Assembly: GCA_023630585.1 (NCBI GenBank)
Contig: CM042566.1
Coordinates: 53,501-117,500 of the forward strand
Length of the DNA: 64,000 bases
DNA from: Cranoglanis bouderius
Lineage: Eukaryota; Chordata; Actinopteri; Siluriformes; Cranoglanididae
Direction of reading: 5' to 3'
The notes beneath the pieces are model-generated. The model was not told the origin of the DNA, searched no databases, and was given only the letters and a program-made list of their open reading frames with translations. Position numbers and translations under genes: made by a program. Below are positions 45,534-57,580 of the stretch, piece by piece; position 1 is the first letter of the stretch, and every line of letters starts with the position of its first letter.

Positions 45534-45612
45534 ACTCTTAGGGGCAGAAAAAAAGGTTCCCTCTGGGAAAATCTTAAAGGTTCCCTGTAGAACCCTTGCA
45601 GTTTGTTCACGG
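45534..45612. repeat. Partial MITE end with CACTCTTAG terminus
   Basis: CACTCTTAGGGGCAGAAAAA followed by AAAGGTTCCC and TAGAACCC-type motifs, resembling the terminus seen at the right end of 20646-20866. Only one end is visible. Confidence 0.35.
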
Positions 45613-46084
45613 TTATTAAGCGTATGATGAAAAGCTGAGCAGCGACGTGCATTAGATCTTTAGAGTATGAAGATTTTTGTGTTACTTGGGGCATTAATCA
45701 CAGATTTCTGGTACAATTAAAATGCTCTTCATAAAACACTTCATAAGTGTTTTAAATGCATTTTCAGACGTGTATCAATCACATCTTTTCATTATTCAGT
45801 CTCCTCAGTGTATTTAGTAAACCCACATCTTCATGTTTCCAAGGTGAGGAAGTGTGCAAATAGCTGAGAGTGCAAGCAGTAGCATTTTTAAAATTATTTA
45901 TTTAGTTTAATTTTATTGTTGCAGTAAACTTTCATTTTGATAACAAAATTCCTGCTCAAACTTGAAAGTGAGGTCCAGGTAGAGAAGGAGAACATGGTCA
46001 AAAGTAACTAAAAGTTAAAACTCCAAACATAAGGATTCATAGCATACGTGTGGAGTGATGATGAGGTGGAACTACTGCTTAAGG
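45613..46084. other. Unique sequence
   Basis: A short frame reading WSDDEVELLL at 46051-46080 resembles a transposon-derived Myb/SANT-like start but is too short to assign. Confidence 0.25.
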
Positions 46085-46424
46085 CGGTCCCTCCAGGATT
46101 TAAAAATTTTGCAATCACAGAAATTAGCACAAAATCAAGCAAACTCCCCAATATTCAGAGGAGCGTACAATTTATCAAAATTTCTGCAGATCTGAGCGAA
46201 GACACGTCATGTGACCTCATCAAAATGCACATTCAGCCAAAGCTCTTCCATTCACGTGCGTCTAACATGAGTACGGTTAAAGGTCTCATTTACCAACAAA
46301 CATCACTGTGAAAGAGCGAGCACAACTATTCAAGTAATTTTCCACAAAAAAAGCACAAAATATTGTCGCGGCATTTTTGGCCGCAACAATCACAAAAAAA
46401 CTCCCCGAAATCCTGTACGGACTG
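46085..46424. mobile_element. hAT-like MITE, 340 bp
   Basis: Left end CGGTCCCTCCAGGATTT and right end AAATCCTGTACGGACTG are inverted repeats. Flanks are GCTTAAGG (46077-46084) and ACTTAAGG (46425-46432), a 7-of-8 match suggesting an 8-bp target duplication as for hAT elements. The interior has no transposase. Confidence 0.75.
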
Positions 46425-46584
46425 ACTTAAGGTTCCACTGCAATACAGCATGTTCTGCAGGTCTGAGCCTAAATCCGGGTTCTCAGTGCGGTTTGTAGAG
46501 TTGGAGCAGTGGATTCAGGAGCAGTACAGCGCCGATCAGATTCGGTCTCCTCCACATGAGAGTGTAATAATAACACAAAGTGAA

Positions 46585-46910
46585 ATTAACCTGCAAACAC
46601 TTTATCAAAGTAATGACCTGATCAGCAGCTATGATAAACCAAGTCCTAACACATTCATAACACGCGCTAAATGCATGCTAAACACATGCTAAACACACTA
46701 AACACACACTAAACACACTAAACACACACTAAACACACACTAAACACATGCTAAACACACACTAAACACACTAAACACACGCTAAACACACATGCTCAGG
46801 TTCACAGCAACGTTTTCCCATCTATAAGAAAACAGTGAACATTTTAAAACGGTGCTTTTTTGAAAGCTGTGTGTTTGTGTGGATGGGAGACAAAAACACA
46901 GAGAAATAAA
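46585..46910 (+). repeat. Dispersed repeat of unknown class, copy 1
   Basis: It shares AACACTTTATCAAA, GACCTGATCAGCAGCT, AAGTCCTAACACATT and AAAACACAGAGAAATAAAA, in the same order, with 59828-60025. Between them is a tandem TAAACACACAC/TAAACACATGC minisatellite (46680-46795), much longer here than in copy 2. Confidence 0.65.
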
Positions 46911-47206
46911 ATGACGTTTTCAAAAATATTGTATGTGTGGGTGGGGCCTGTGGGCGGGGCTTCACTGCTTCTCATCAGTTCTATTGGAAGGGAAAAGGGT
47001 TTTGAAGGTGAGAGCTGTGAGCACTGCTGAATTCTCATGTCCATTTTCTCCTGCTAGTTTTTGAAGTTCAGGAGCTTTTTATAAACTCTGAGGTGATGAA
47101 GTGGATCTGAATCACAGCCTCACTGATCTCTGGCTTTAGAAGGTCAGAGTGTGAGTTAGATATTTATACATTACCCAGAAGTCAAGGACTTTAAATGCGT
47201 AATTGG

Positions 47207-47209
<3 letters not shown>
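46911..47209. other. Unique sequence
   Basis: No features recognised. Confidence 0.4.

Positions 47210-47258
<49 letters not shown>
47210..47258. repeat. (GT)n microsatellite
   Basis: A pure GT array. Confidence 0.97.
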
Positions 47259-47260
<2 letters not shown>

Positions 47261-47602
47261 CAATGCAGTGATTTCGCCAGAAGCTTAAATGCAGCTGAAG
47301 ATCGCAGTCTAATCACTGAACGTCCCTCGGCTGAGTGAGGACATTTATAGTCCTGTCTAATGGGAGTCAAACCTTTTTCTCCCTCAGAAATACTCAGTGC
47401 TGGTGTTGCATTACATTTTGATGGAGAAGGATGATGTACCCTCGAGTGCTCCAATCAGCCGTGGCTTATAGATTTTTCTCCATGGAATGAATTTGAAGCT
47501 GGAGCTCAGTTTCAGTAAAGCCATTTCTTTATTTGTTTGTTTGTTTATTTGTTTGTTTCCTACACAATCAGCAGAAAGGAAAGAAAGGAAACTCTCAGAA
47601 AA
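47259..47602. other. Unique sequence with TTTG tetranucleotide run
   Basis: A TTTATTTGTTTG-type run lies at about 47526-47558. Nothing else recognised. Confidence 0.4.
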
Positions 47603-47890
47603 TGTCATGTAAAGTATGAGGAGGCGGATGCAAGTGCAGATAAGTTTAATAAAAAGAAATAAATAACAAACACTAGAAATACCAGAAACATGAGTTATGA
47701 ATACGAGACATCAAGATGAACATAAACAAGAAAACGAAACAAAGGCAAAGAATGACAAAAGCAAGACAGCATGAGTGATGCAAAACGTAACTTAAACAGT
47801 AGTGCTAATTAAGGAAAAGATGTGAAACAGGTGTGAGAGTTCACGTGACCTGCTCCTGTGGTGTGCAGTGACTTCTGGGAAGTGTAATCA
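47603..47890 (-). repeat. Possible LTR-like fragment (minus)
   Basis: Read on the minus strand it is T-rich with many CTTGTTTATG and TCGTTTTCTTG runs, a TTTTATTAAACTTATCTGCA polyadenylation-like segment and a CCGCCTCCTCATACTTTACA end. The layout resembles fish LTRs, but no target duplication or second boundary is visible. Weak call. Confidence 0.3.
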
Positions 47891-47941
47891 AGCTCCGGAT
47901 ACATGACTCAACACAAACACTTCCATTCTTATCAAGCCAAA

Positions 47942-48855
47942 GAGTATACGGAGTATATGGACTATATGGAGTATATGGAGTATATGGAGTATATGGACTA
48001 TATGAAGTATATAGACTATATAGAGTATATGGAGTATATAGAGTATATGGAGTATATGAAGTATATAGAGTATATGGAGTATATGGAGTATATAGAGTAT
48101 ATGGAGTATATGGAGTATATGGACTATATGAACTATATAGAGTATATAGAGTATATGAAGTATATGGACTATATGAAGTATATGGAGTATATAGAGTATA
48201 TGGAGTATATGGACTATATGAAGTATATAGAGTATATAGAGTATATGGAGTATATGAAGTATATGGAGTATATAGAGTATATGGAGTATATGGAGTATAT
48301 GGAGTATATAGAGTATATAGAGTATATGGAGGAGTTTATGGACTATATGAAGTATATAGAGTATATGGAGTATATGGAGTATATGAAGTATATGGACTAT
48401 ATGAAGTATATAGAGTATATGGAGTATATGGAGTATATGGACTATATGAAGTATATAGAGTATATGGAGTATATAGAGCATATGGAGGAGTATATGGACT
48501 ATATGAAGTATATAGAGTATATGGAGTATATGGAGTATATGAAGTATATGGACTATATGAAGTATATAGAGTATATGGAGTATATGGAGTATATGGAGTA
48601 TATGGACTATATGAAGTATATAGAGTATATGGAGTATATGAAGTATATGGAGTATATGGAGTATATGAAGTATATAGAGTATATGGAGTATATAGAGTAT
48701 ATGGAGTATATGGAGTATATGGAGTATATGAAGTATATAGAGTATATAGAGTATATGGAGTATATGGAGTATATGGAGTATATGAAGTATATGGAGTATA
48801 TGGAGTATATAGAGTATATAGAGTATATGGAGTATATGGAGTATATGGAGTATAT
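47942..48855. repeat. 9-bp minisatellite (GAGTATATG), about 100 units, open on both strands
   Basis: Units of GAGTATATG with variants GACTATATG, AAGTATATG and GAGTATATA. Nine bases equal three codons and neither strand has stops in the relevant frames, giving EYMEYM repeats on plus (frame 47903-48931) and HILHILYIL repeats on minus (frame 47888-48859). A loose higher-order pattern (GACTATATGAAGTATATAGA blocks) recurs every 45 to 100 bp. Not coding. Confidence 0.96.
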
Positions 48856-49399
48856 CCATCCAGTGAAATCTTACAACAAAGATTTGGAATTGAAACCAGC
48901 AAATGTGTATTATTTTGGGAAAAGTACTTGAAAGTCAAACCTAGGTTATGTGTTTTTCCTAATGAGTTTATTTCTTTTACAAAAGCCCTTAAGGTGTTGA
49001 AAAATAAAAATGCAAAAAAATGTTTAAGATTAAGTTTGTCAGTAGAGAAATAATTGGCTGATGAATAATCGTCAAACACAGTGTGATTAAAGATTTTAAA
49101 AGTTTTCTGCCACTTTTATTTTTTATAGTGTAATAGTTTACATAGCCTTTTATAAAAACTAAACATTTCAGAAAATTACATTTTTGTTTTTATTTCAGAC
49201 CTTAAAACATTCACATGCATAAAGATATACTTTATGCTAATATATATTATTAATATATTATGCCATAATATACTTTAGTTAATCACCGAAAATAAATTCT
49301 ATAATAAATAATGTAGTTGATATATTACATGTATTACATGTTTTAGTGACAGAGAATAAATTACAAATAATTTTTATTCAATGTTCAGCAGTATGTCTT
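48856..49399. other. AT-rich unique sequence
   Basis: No features recognised. Confidence 0.4.
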
Positions 49400-51185
49400 C
49401 TATCACTGGATTTCAGACAGTGAGGGCGGACAGAGATGCTGAACTGGGTGGTAAGAGGAAAGAGGAAAGGTTGAGGGGTCGCACTGTTTGTAAATAACAG
49501 ATGGTATAATCCGGGACGTTACTGTGAAGGAGCGTCACTGTTGCCCAAACATTGAATTGCTGGCTGTTGGTTTACGTCCGTATTATCAGGGAATTCAGTC
49601 ATCATTGTGGTTATCGTACATTGTGGTTATCGTACATTGTGTTATCGTGTGTGACGTCAAACACTTGACTATCGCAAGACTCCAAACTTGGCATCCGAAC
49701 TCTTTTGCTGTTATTTGTGGGGATTTTAATCATGTGTCACTCTCCACTACATTACCAGAGTTTCACCAGTTTGTCAGATGTGTTTCCAGAGAGAACAGAA
49801 CACTGGATCTCCTGCATGCAAGTGTGAAAGGTGCATACACTTCCTCTGCTCTGCCCTCACTGGGAAGGTCTGACCACAACCTGGTTCTACTGACACTCAC
49901 ACACAGACGTGTTGTCTTAAGGCAGTCTGTGACAAAGAAGACCATAAGAATATGGTCACAAGAGGCAGAGGAGGCTCTGACTACAGACTGGGAAGTGTTA
50001 TGTGAACCGGCTGGGGAAGACATTAACAACATGACGGACTGTATAACGGACTATATCAATTTCTGCACAGACACTATAGTTCCTGTTAGGAGGATGTGTT
50101 GTTTTCCTGATAACAAACCCTGAATGACCAAGGACCTGAAGGAACTATTGAACAAAAAGAAGCAGGTGTTCAGGAAGAAGGACACAGAACAGATGAGGAG
50201 GGTGCAGAAGGAGTTGAAGTTGAGACTGAGGGAGAACAAAGAAGCCTACAGAAGGAAGCTGGAGGGTAGGCTTCAGCAGAACAATACAAAGGAGGTGTGG
50301 GCTGAATTTGTTCTTCAATAGGTTCAGCATGACGACCTCTCACATCATCTCCTCCACTCCCTGATCTCCTAGGTCACTGAGTGCCTATCAGACAGACCCC
50401 AGTTTGTGCGGTTGGGAACCTGCCTGTTTGAGTGCCTGCTGAGCAGCACTGGAGTACCACAGGGAACTGTGCTCTCCCCCTCCCTCTTCACCATGTACAC
50501 CACAGACTTTCAGTACAGGTCAGATCTCTGCCATCTTCAGAAATTTTCTGATGACTCAGTGGTGGTTGGTGCATAAGGGACGGACAGGAAGGGGAGTACA
50601 GGGACCTGGTCAACAACTTTGTTGAGTGGTGTGAAAAGAACCATCTGCTCAATGTGGCCAAGACCAAGAAGATGGTGGTGGACCACAACCAGCCCCGTTA
50701 CAATCATGGGTCAGGACGTTGAGCTGGTTGACACCAACAGATACCTTGGTGTACATCTCGACAACAAGCTGGAATGGAAGGTCAACTCAAAGGCTGTGTA
50801 CAAGAAAGGGATGAGCAGACTCTACTTTCTGAGAAAGCTCAGATCCTTTAATGTTTGCAGCAAAATGTTAGAGATCTTCTACCAGTCTGTGGTAGCCAGT
50901 GCAGTCTTCTTTGGGCTGATCTCTGGACAGTTTTGAGGTTGTGGTGAAAAAGAGGACACTCAAAAAACTCAGCCATTCTGGACAATGAACAGCATCCCCT
51001 CCATGACATATTACTTAAACAGCGGAGCTTCTTTAGTAGAAGACTCATTCAGCTCCGCTGTAGAAGGAGCGGTACAGGAGGTCGTTTGTACCGACTGCGA
51101 TAACACTGTACAACAGCTTATCACTGTGCTGGGACACTATTTGCACTGAGCCAGTCTTAGGATAAGCTCATTGGACGATAGTCGA
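49400..51185 (+). pseudogene. Rex1/Babar-like LINE ORF2, deleted and frameshifted
   Basis: Endonuclease end: FAVICGDFNHVSLSTTLPEF (about 49703-49760), RTLDLLHASVKGAYTSSALP and LGRSDHNLVLLTLTHR (SDH motif, about 49860-49905). Linker: WSQEAEEALTTDWEVL, then a stop (TGA) at 50121, then a frame with KDLKELLNKKKQVFRKKDTE. Most of the fingers and palm of the reverse transcriptase is deleted near 50321. STGVPQGTVLSPSLFTMYTT (motif B) and a degraded FSDDSVVVG (motif C, FSDD for FADD) follow, then LGVHLDNKLEWKVNSKAVYK and YFLRKLRSFNVCSKMLEIFY. The 3' UTR leads into (TA)n at 51392. Clade name by eye. Confidence 0.8.
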
Positions 51186-51390
51186 ACTACCACCATCCAT
51201 GATCTATTATTCATATCCATATGTTTATGCACCGCCGCTTTACTTCAGTGTTTTTCACATGGTTTACAATGTTGACAAGTTTGCACAGCACTGCCACTTT
51301 AATTTCACTCAAATCTGCTGCTGTATCTACAATGTTTTCACCCTACTGCACTACCACATCACACTCTGGCACTGTATTCTTTTTCTTTTG

Positions 51391-51391
<1 letters not shown>
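51186..51391 (+). repeat. Probable 3' UTR of the Rex1-like LINE
   Basis: Non-coding sequence with repeated TGCACTACCAC and ACAATGTT-type segments between the LINE C-terminal codons and the (TA)n tract. Assigned by position only. Confidence 0.4.

Positions 51392-51474
<83 letters not shown>
51392..51474. repeat. (TA)n microsatellite
   Basis: A pure TA array at the end of the LINE. Confidence 0.97.
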
Positions 51475-51477
<3 letters not shown>

Positions 51478-51858
51478 CATCTCTGTGAGGGCAAAAGTAT
51501 GTGAACCTCTAGGATTAGCAGTTAATTTGAAGGTGAAATTAGGGTCAGGTGTTTTCATCAATGGGATGACAATGAGGTGTGAGTAAGCGCCCTGTTTTAT
51601 TTAAAGAACAGGGATCTATCAGAGTCTGATCTTCACAACACATCTGTGGACCTCAGAAAAAGAGTTGTCGTTCTTCAGGCTGGTTACAATAAAAGGTTAT
51701 AAAACCATCTCTAAAGAGTTTTAGACAAAGTATAATATTTAATTAATCTTGTTTAATTGGGTTCTCTTTATATACTGTGAGGACTTGTATGAAAATCTGA
51801 TGATGTTTTATATCATATAGGGCACATAAAGGGTTCACAAACCTTTAAGCACCACTGT
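51478..51858. mobile_element. Degenerate Tc1-like deletion derivative
   Basis: Left end region CTGTGAGGGCAAAAGTATGT then GAACCTC; right end GGGTTCACAAACCTTTAAGC then ACCACTG, with TA at 51857-51858 or so. The ends are imperfect inverted repeats. The interior has short transposase-like remains (DLRKRVVVLQAGYNKRL-type, frameshifted). Family distinct from the other Tc1 copies. Confidence 0.55.
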
Positions 51859-52075
51859 AGATATTTTAAAGATCAAGAGAATTTTTTTAAAAATACAATA
51901 GTGAAGTAAATTAATTCAGAAAATTAACTCATAACGCGATGTTTCTGTTATACACCACATACATTTAAACAGGTGTGTGTTTGTGGAATCTAATGCTAAA
52001 TCACAATCAGCACTAATTATTTTAATATAAGTGATTATTGTATTGTAATTAAGTGATCATGCAATAATTGTGACT
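51859..52075. other. Unique AT-rich sequence
   Basis: Nothing recognised. Confidence 0.4.
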
Positions 52076-52861
<786 letters not shown>

Positions 52862-53547
52862 TGTTAGGTTTCCTCTTCTCCAGCCCTCGCTACGCTACAA
52901 AGAGTGGCGTGCTTCCGCATTCCACTGCGCGCTTTCCAGCGCTATTCAAAAACTCTCCGATGGACGTTTCATTCTTAAAGACTCATTTTGTTTACCTTTG
53001 CCATGTGCTTTTTTGTTTTCGTTCACGTCATGTCTCCACCTCCTGTGTTTCCCCATGTGCTCTTGTTTTGATTCACGTCATGTCTCCGCCTACTATGTTC
53101 TCCCATGTGCGTTTGTTTTGGTTCGTGTCATGTCTCCACCTCCTCATTTGTTCATGGATGGGGTTCAGCTGTTATCGATTTGGACATATGATCTCTTAGT
53201 GTTTAAATACACCGCTCCGTTTCCGCTTCGGGGCGGAGTGTTAGTATAGTATAGTCCAGTCTAGTAGATGTGTTTAACCGTGCGCTTTGTTCCCGTGATT
53301 CCCAGATCACCTATCTAGCGGAGTATTAGTTTCGTTTGTTATAGCTTAGTTTAGATGTGTTTAACCGTGCGCTTTGTTCCGGTGATTCCCAGATCCCTAC
53401 TCTTGTTTAGTACAGCCTGGATTATAATTTGTTTTGTTCGTGGTATGGATTCTTATGTTTGGAATAAACTCTTCTGCATTTACTGACGTCGCCCCAGCGC
53501 ATGCATCCTGACTCCCTCTTCCGTCCTACACACCTGGTTACGTAACA
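52862..53547 (+). mobile_element. Solo LTR, 686 bp, with ATTCA target duplication
   Basis: Begins TGTTAGG and ends GTAACA; flanked by perfect 5-bp repeats ATTCA at 52857-52861 and 53548-53552. U3 contains three tandem copies of a unit of about 50 bp starting CCATGTGC (53001, 53053 and 53103), each with a CACGTCATGTCTCC- or CGTGTCATGTCTCC-type core. TTTAAATAC TATA-like box at about 53203, AATAAA at 53463-53468, and a GCGCATGCATCCTGACTCCC end block. A TGTTTAACCGTGCGCTTTG segment is duplicated at about 53270 and 53356. Same family as 10742-11327. Confidence 0.9.
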
Positions 53548-53552
53548 ATTCA

Positions 53553-55526
53553 CATGGACGCTCCACATAAACAAATTTTTAAAAATTTTAAATTGTTGAT
53601 ATGGTGAAGTTTTCTGTAAGGAGAAAATGTGTTTATTTAACATTCATGGAAGGAGTCTCCAGTGTCAGTGCTTTGTACAGTCAGAGGTAAAGCTGTAACT
53701 TTAAGTTTTCCCACATCTTCAGGACAGAGGAGTTTATGCTTCTTTGTGGTTTGTCTGTAACAAGACAAGCTGCGATTTTTTTTTTTTTTTTCTGTTTGTT
53801 TTTCTGTTGCATATAATTGTGTTACAACCCTGTGGTCAGTTTAGACATTAATTTCATCATGTAACTGAGTAAAAGCTGGTGTGTGTTTGTCTATGATGAA
53901 GTGTTGTGTGTTAATATGATTGTTTAGGTGTATTGAGAGTTTCAGAATTGTGCTTCTGCATTATTATGCTTGTTGATGCTGAATACAGGAAATGACTGAG
54001 GTGGGAGGGAAATAATAATGATTTTAATTCTCACACTCATATTCAGGCTCTGTTATTACGTGGCCTCCTGGCCTCAGGATGAGACTCGGACAGTGTAATC
54101 TTCATTTCACACTCGAATGACAAGATGGTCAACCTGTTTACTGCACAAAACTGTTCATAGAAGCTCAATTGGAAGCCTAAAGTGTGTTGTTCTGTTTGTT
54201 TTTAATATCTAGTTGCATGATGCAGTATTTTCTGCACTAATGGGAATTGTCGTCCCTCAGGAGGGTTGTGTAAAAGTGTTAGCACGTCAATAATTTCCAT
54301 ATGGAAATGTGTCACCAAGTCTGCACGTTTTTCTTTTAGTAATGTCTCTAACGCTGCCAGGTTTCTCTCTGGGGGATTAATCAGGATAGTTAAAGAACAA
54401 GACAGAAAATTCATTTACTACTCTGATGTCACTTCAGTGTCAATGCAGAACATTTATTACAATCTGAGATCCAATGCATGAACAAACTTTCAGTAAACCA
54501 CAGTTTACACTGCAGATGTTACTTTTATTGTGTGCATGTGCTGAATATTTTATAATCTGTTTCAAAGTCTTGCAGTTTGTCTCCAAACACATATCTGTTT
54601 ATTTATTAACATCACCTTCTTGTTGTGTCATTCCAATATTTTCTCTTGTCCGGATCTTTGTAAAGTTTTGCATGTGGTCATTTGATCCACGTCACTTTAT
54701 ATTCCTCGTTTTTTTTTTTTTGTTTGTTTTTTTGGTGTCAATTCCTAGAGATATATATTTTGATTTCTTTTGCATTTACATTAACCTCCACAAATAGATC
54801 CACAAATGAGTTCTGAGTGACTGATCATTGTATACCACTGCTCTGATGAGAAGCTCTCCTTTATACAAGCCCAAACATGGTGTTTGTAGGTCTAAGTTCT
54901 CACTGGAAGAGAAGATGACTGAGTAGGGACTCACTGTAGAGAAGAACCCTGAGGGCCTGATAATGGAAAGATTCACTGCTCTTCTGCAAGCTTAAGTAGG
55001 CCTGAAAAGATGGGTTAAAAAAAAGCCTTTAGCTGGAGTTCTTTTATTCCCCTGCTGTGTTGGTGTCAGGTCATGATTTCTACACTAAAGTGATGGCTAA
55101 TATCCTGATGCTGAGGCTCACAGGCCTGAACCAGAAGCTCCAGGTGGTTCTGCATGTTCCAGGAGCTCCCAGATTGTGGTTCAGAAAGGAACATGGTATT
55201 ATGTATTAGTGGTGTAACTGAACATGCTCTAGATGAGGCTGTTTGTAGTGCGTTTCCTCTAAAAGCTGCCTCAATCCTAAAGCATGTCCAGGAGACCATT
55301 GCTCTGTAGCTCCGCCAGTCTTGCTTTAATGTCCATCACTCTGGCTGTCCACCTCAGAGCCAGGCTTGGACTTTTCTCTGTTTCAATCCCAGTCTCAATT
55401 ACAAGTCCTAACTTATACTTTTTATCAAGCCTATGCTCATTGTCGGTCCTAATCCCTCACTAAAGTCAGCCCTAGGCTCTGATATTTCCACCTTAATGTC
55501 AGGTCTTCTTCCTTGTCCAGGGTCTA
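53553..55526. other. Long gene-free stretch
   Basis: No recognisable coding sequence, terminal repeats or tRNA-like boxes. T-rich runs lie at about 53776-53791 and 54709-54732. Minus-strand frames at 54776-55299 have no motifs. Confidence 0.35.
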
Positions 55527-55640
55527 AAGCAGCGGTTCCCAAACTCTTTGGGCAAACAACCCCAGATGGAATTTTCTCTGACCCCCAAGCCTTGACCACC
55601 CTACATTTTTTAATTCCAGATTTATAATATAGGAGTACTG
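55527..55640. repeat. Single hAT/Charlie-like terminal fragment
   Basis: Begins CAGCGGTTCCCAAACTCTTT, a terminus typical of hAT-Charlie-like elements (CAGNGGTTCYCAAACT). No matching right end is present, so it is a truncated copy. Confidence 0.5.
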
Positions 55641-55734
55641 TTACATTTGAGCATTTTATTATGTCAGTAAAGTACTTATGTAAAATGCAAGTGACTAAAA
55701 ACCATGAGATGTTTGGGACGTTTTGTGTGGATTC

Positions 55735-56048
55735 GTGGTGCAGGTTGTCCACTAATCGTAGGGTGGCGATTTGATTCCTAGCCCACATGACTCCATGTGC
55801 CGAAGTGTCCTTGGGCGAGACATTGAACCCCAAGTTGCTCCCGATGGCAGGCAGGTGCCTTGCATGGTAGCTCTGCTGCCACTGGTATGTGAGTGTGTGC
55901 GTGAATGGGTGAATGAATGGGTGAATGAATGGGTGAATGAATGGGTGAATGAATGGGTGAATGAATGGGTGAATGAGACACAGTGTAAAGCGCTTTGTAG
56001 AACCACGAAGGTTAAACGGCGCTATGTAAGTGCAGACCATTTACCATG
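55735..56048 (+). repeat. SINE-like dispersed repeat with internal 12-bp minisatellite
   Basis: It has CGATTTGATTCCTAGCCCAC (B-box-like), CCGAAGTGTCCTTGGGCGAG, CATTGAACCCCAAGTTGCTC and a 3' tail GTAAAGCGCTTTGTAGAACC then CGGCGCTATGTAAGTGCAG. The body carries about six GAATGGGTGAAT units (12 bp, about 55901-55977), open in several frames. A common teleost repeat type. Confidence 0.65.
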
Positions 56049-57079
56049 ACATAAAATCTCAGTTAAGTCCATGTCAGTTCCATGTTGTAAGACTACACAA
56101 TGAGGAAATGCTCTAGGGGGGGGGGGGGAATACAGTTTCTTGTTGTGTTATTTGCGTATGTATTAGAGTAGTGTGTTTATGAATTTAAATAAACGCTGCA
56201 TCTACAACACTCTCATGTCCTACACATTATATACATCATGCAGCAGGTAAAGATCTGTTCCCATAGGAGGACTTCAGTTCAGTCATGGAATAGCTTTAGA
56301 TGGGTCATATTAGGAAAGTGATGTGCTTGGGCTCCTCAGCTGCAGAATGCCACCTCCACATATACACTTCCATCACCTCCATCACCTCCCCCCCCCACAC
56401 ACACACACACACATGCCCATTAACTTCCTATTCAGTAAATTCCTGTGGTTTTCCATCACACCGTGTGATAGGGACAGTATTGATTGGAAAAATGCTTTAA
56501 TCTAACTTCTCCATGGAACTGTTCCAGAGTGTGATGGAGTTTGTGCTTATCACAGTTTAGTTTTATAGATTAGAAGGCCACTATAAGGGATCATTTTCAG
56601 CCTTTCTGCTTTTTTCTGTTAAACACTACACAGTGGTGTGAAGGCGATGTGAGAAGGTTGTTAATGCAAACTGGAGTGTGGTGTTTGATTATCAGGCTGA
56701 TTGTCTGATACCCAGTAATTTGTTTCAGTGAGCTCGGCTATTCTTTGTTTATTCTGTGTAATCTTTCTCCAATACAGCTGATTAAAGTAGACACATGTGA
56801 ACACCTTTTTACTTATCTTGAGTTAATGTGCTGTCAATTCTGAGAGACTTTTTAACTTCTATATTTATCTCTGATCTTTTTAAGGCATCTGGATTTATTA
56901 CTGTAATAAAAAAATTGTGATGTGTTATTCTATCATTTAAAATATGGCATTGGAATCACAGTAGTTATTTTATGTTATATATTATATGTTATATATGTAT
57001 ATATGTTTTGCACAATGTCAATTGAAACATCTAGATGCCACGTCCATGTTAATAATGTTAATAACCGAAAGAGCTCTTA
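56049..57079. other. Unique sequence with poly-G and (CA)n
   Basis: G run at about 56116-56128, (CA)n at about 56396-56413. No coding signal. Confidence 0.4.
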
Positions 57080-57320
57080 CTTTATTACCTTTAACTTTAT
57101 TATCGTTACCTTTATTCTCTATTCAGCTGGGAATTTCATGTTCCCTCATCATCATCATAGTGCTTTTTCCCCCAGGAATTTACTCCTCTACCTTTTCACA
57201 CATCTCTGCAGAATAAAAGTGTCTCTCACTATTCAGGTGTGCTCAATCTCCTCTCTGATGGGGGATAATTACCTCCTGCCCTCACCGGGGTAATTGTCTT
57301 TTGATTGAGGTCATCAGTTC
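57080..57320. promoter_or_regulatory. Candidate conserved non-coding element with inverted TAATTA sites
   Basis: GGGGATAATTACCTCC and CGGGGTAATTGTC (about 57262-57297) form an imperfect inverted repeat with homeodomain-like cores, in a complex non-repetitive block. Evidence is sequence character only. Confidence 0.2.
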
Positions 57321-57439
57321 AATCAAACCTGCTGAGGGGAAGAAAAGTGACAGAGAGGGAGAGACAGAAAAAGAGAGACAGAAATATATATTCTCCGTGC
57401 TACAGAGAGAGAATACATGAAGAAAAAAGGATGAACTGT

Positions 57440-57580
57440 GATGGAAGTGGTGATGGTGTTAGGGTGGTGTGGTGTGTAGTGGTGATGTATGTGTTGGTGT
57501 TGGGGTGGTGTGTGTGGTGTGTGTAGGTGGGGGGTGGGGTGTGTGTAGGTGGGGGGTGTAGGTGGGGGGGTGTTAGCAGG
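57440..57580. repeat. G-rich GGTGTGGTG imperfect repeat
   Basis: Interspersed GGGTGGTGTG, GTAGGTGGGGGG and GTGTTGGTGTTGG units. Several G runs of three or more make a G-quadruplex possible on plus. Confidence 0.7.

Noticed and set aside
45371..45694. 107-codon minus-strand frame
   Set aside because: Crosses the end of a MITE and a second repeat terminus; no motif.
47888..48931. Two antiparallel open frames of more than 300 codons
   Set aside because: Both come from the 9-bp minisatellite, which has no stops on either strand.
55408..56040. 210-codon minus-strand frame
   Set aside because: Runs through a hAT terminal fragment, a SINE-like repeat and a 12-bp minisatellite; not a single gene.
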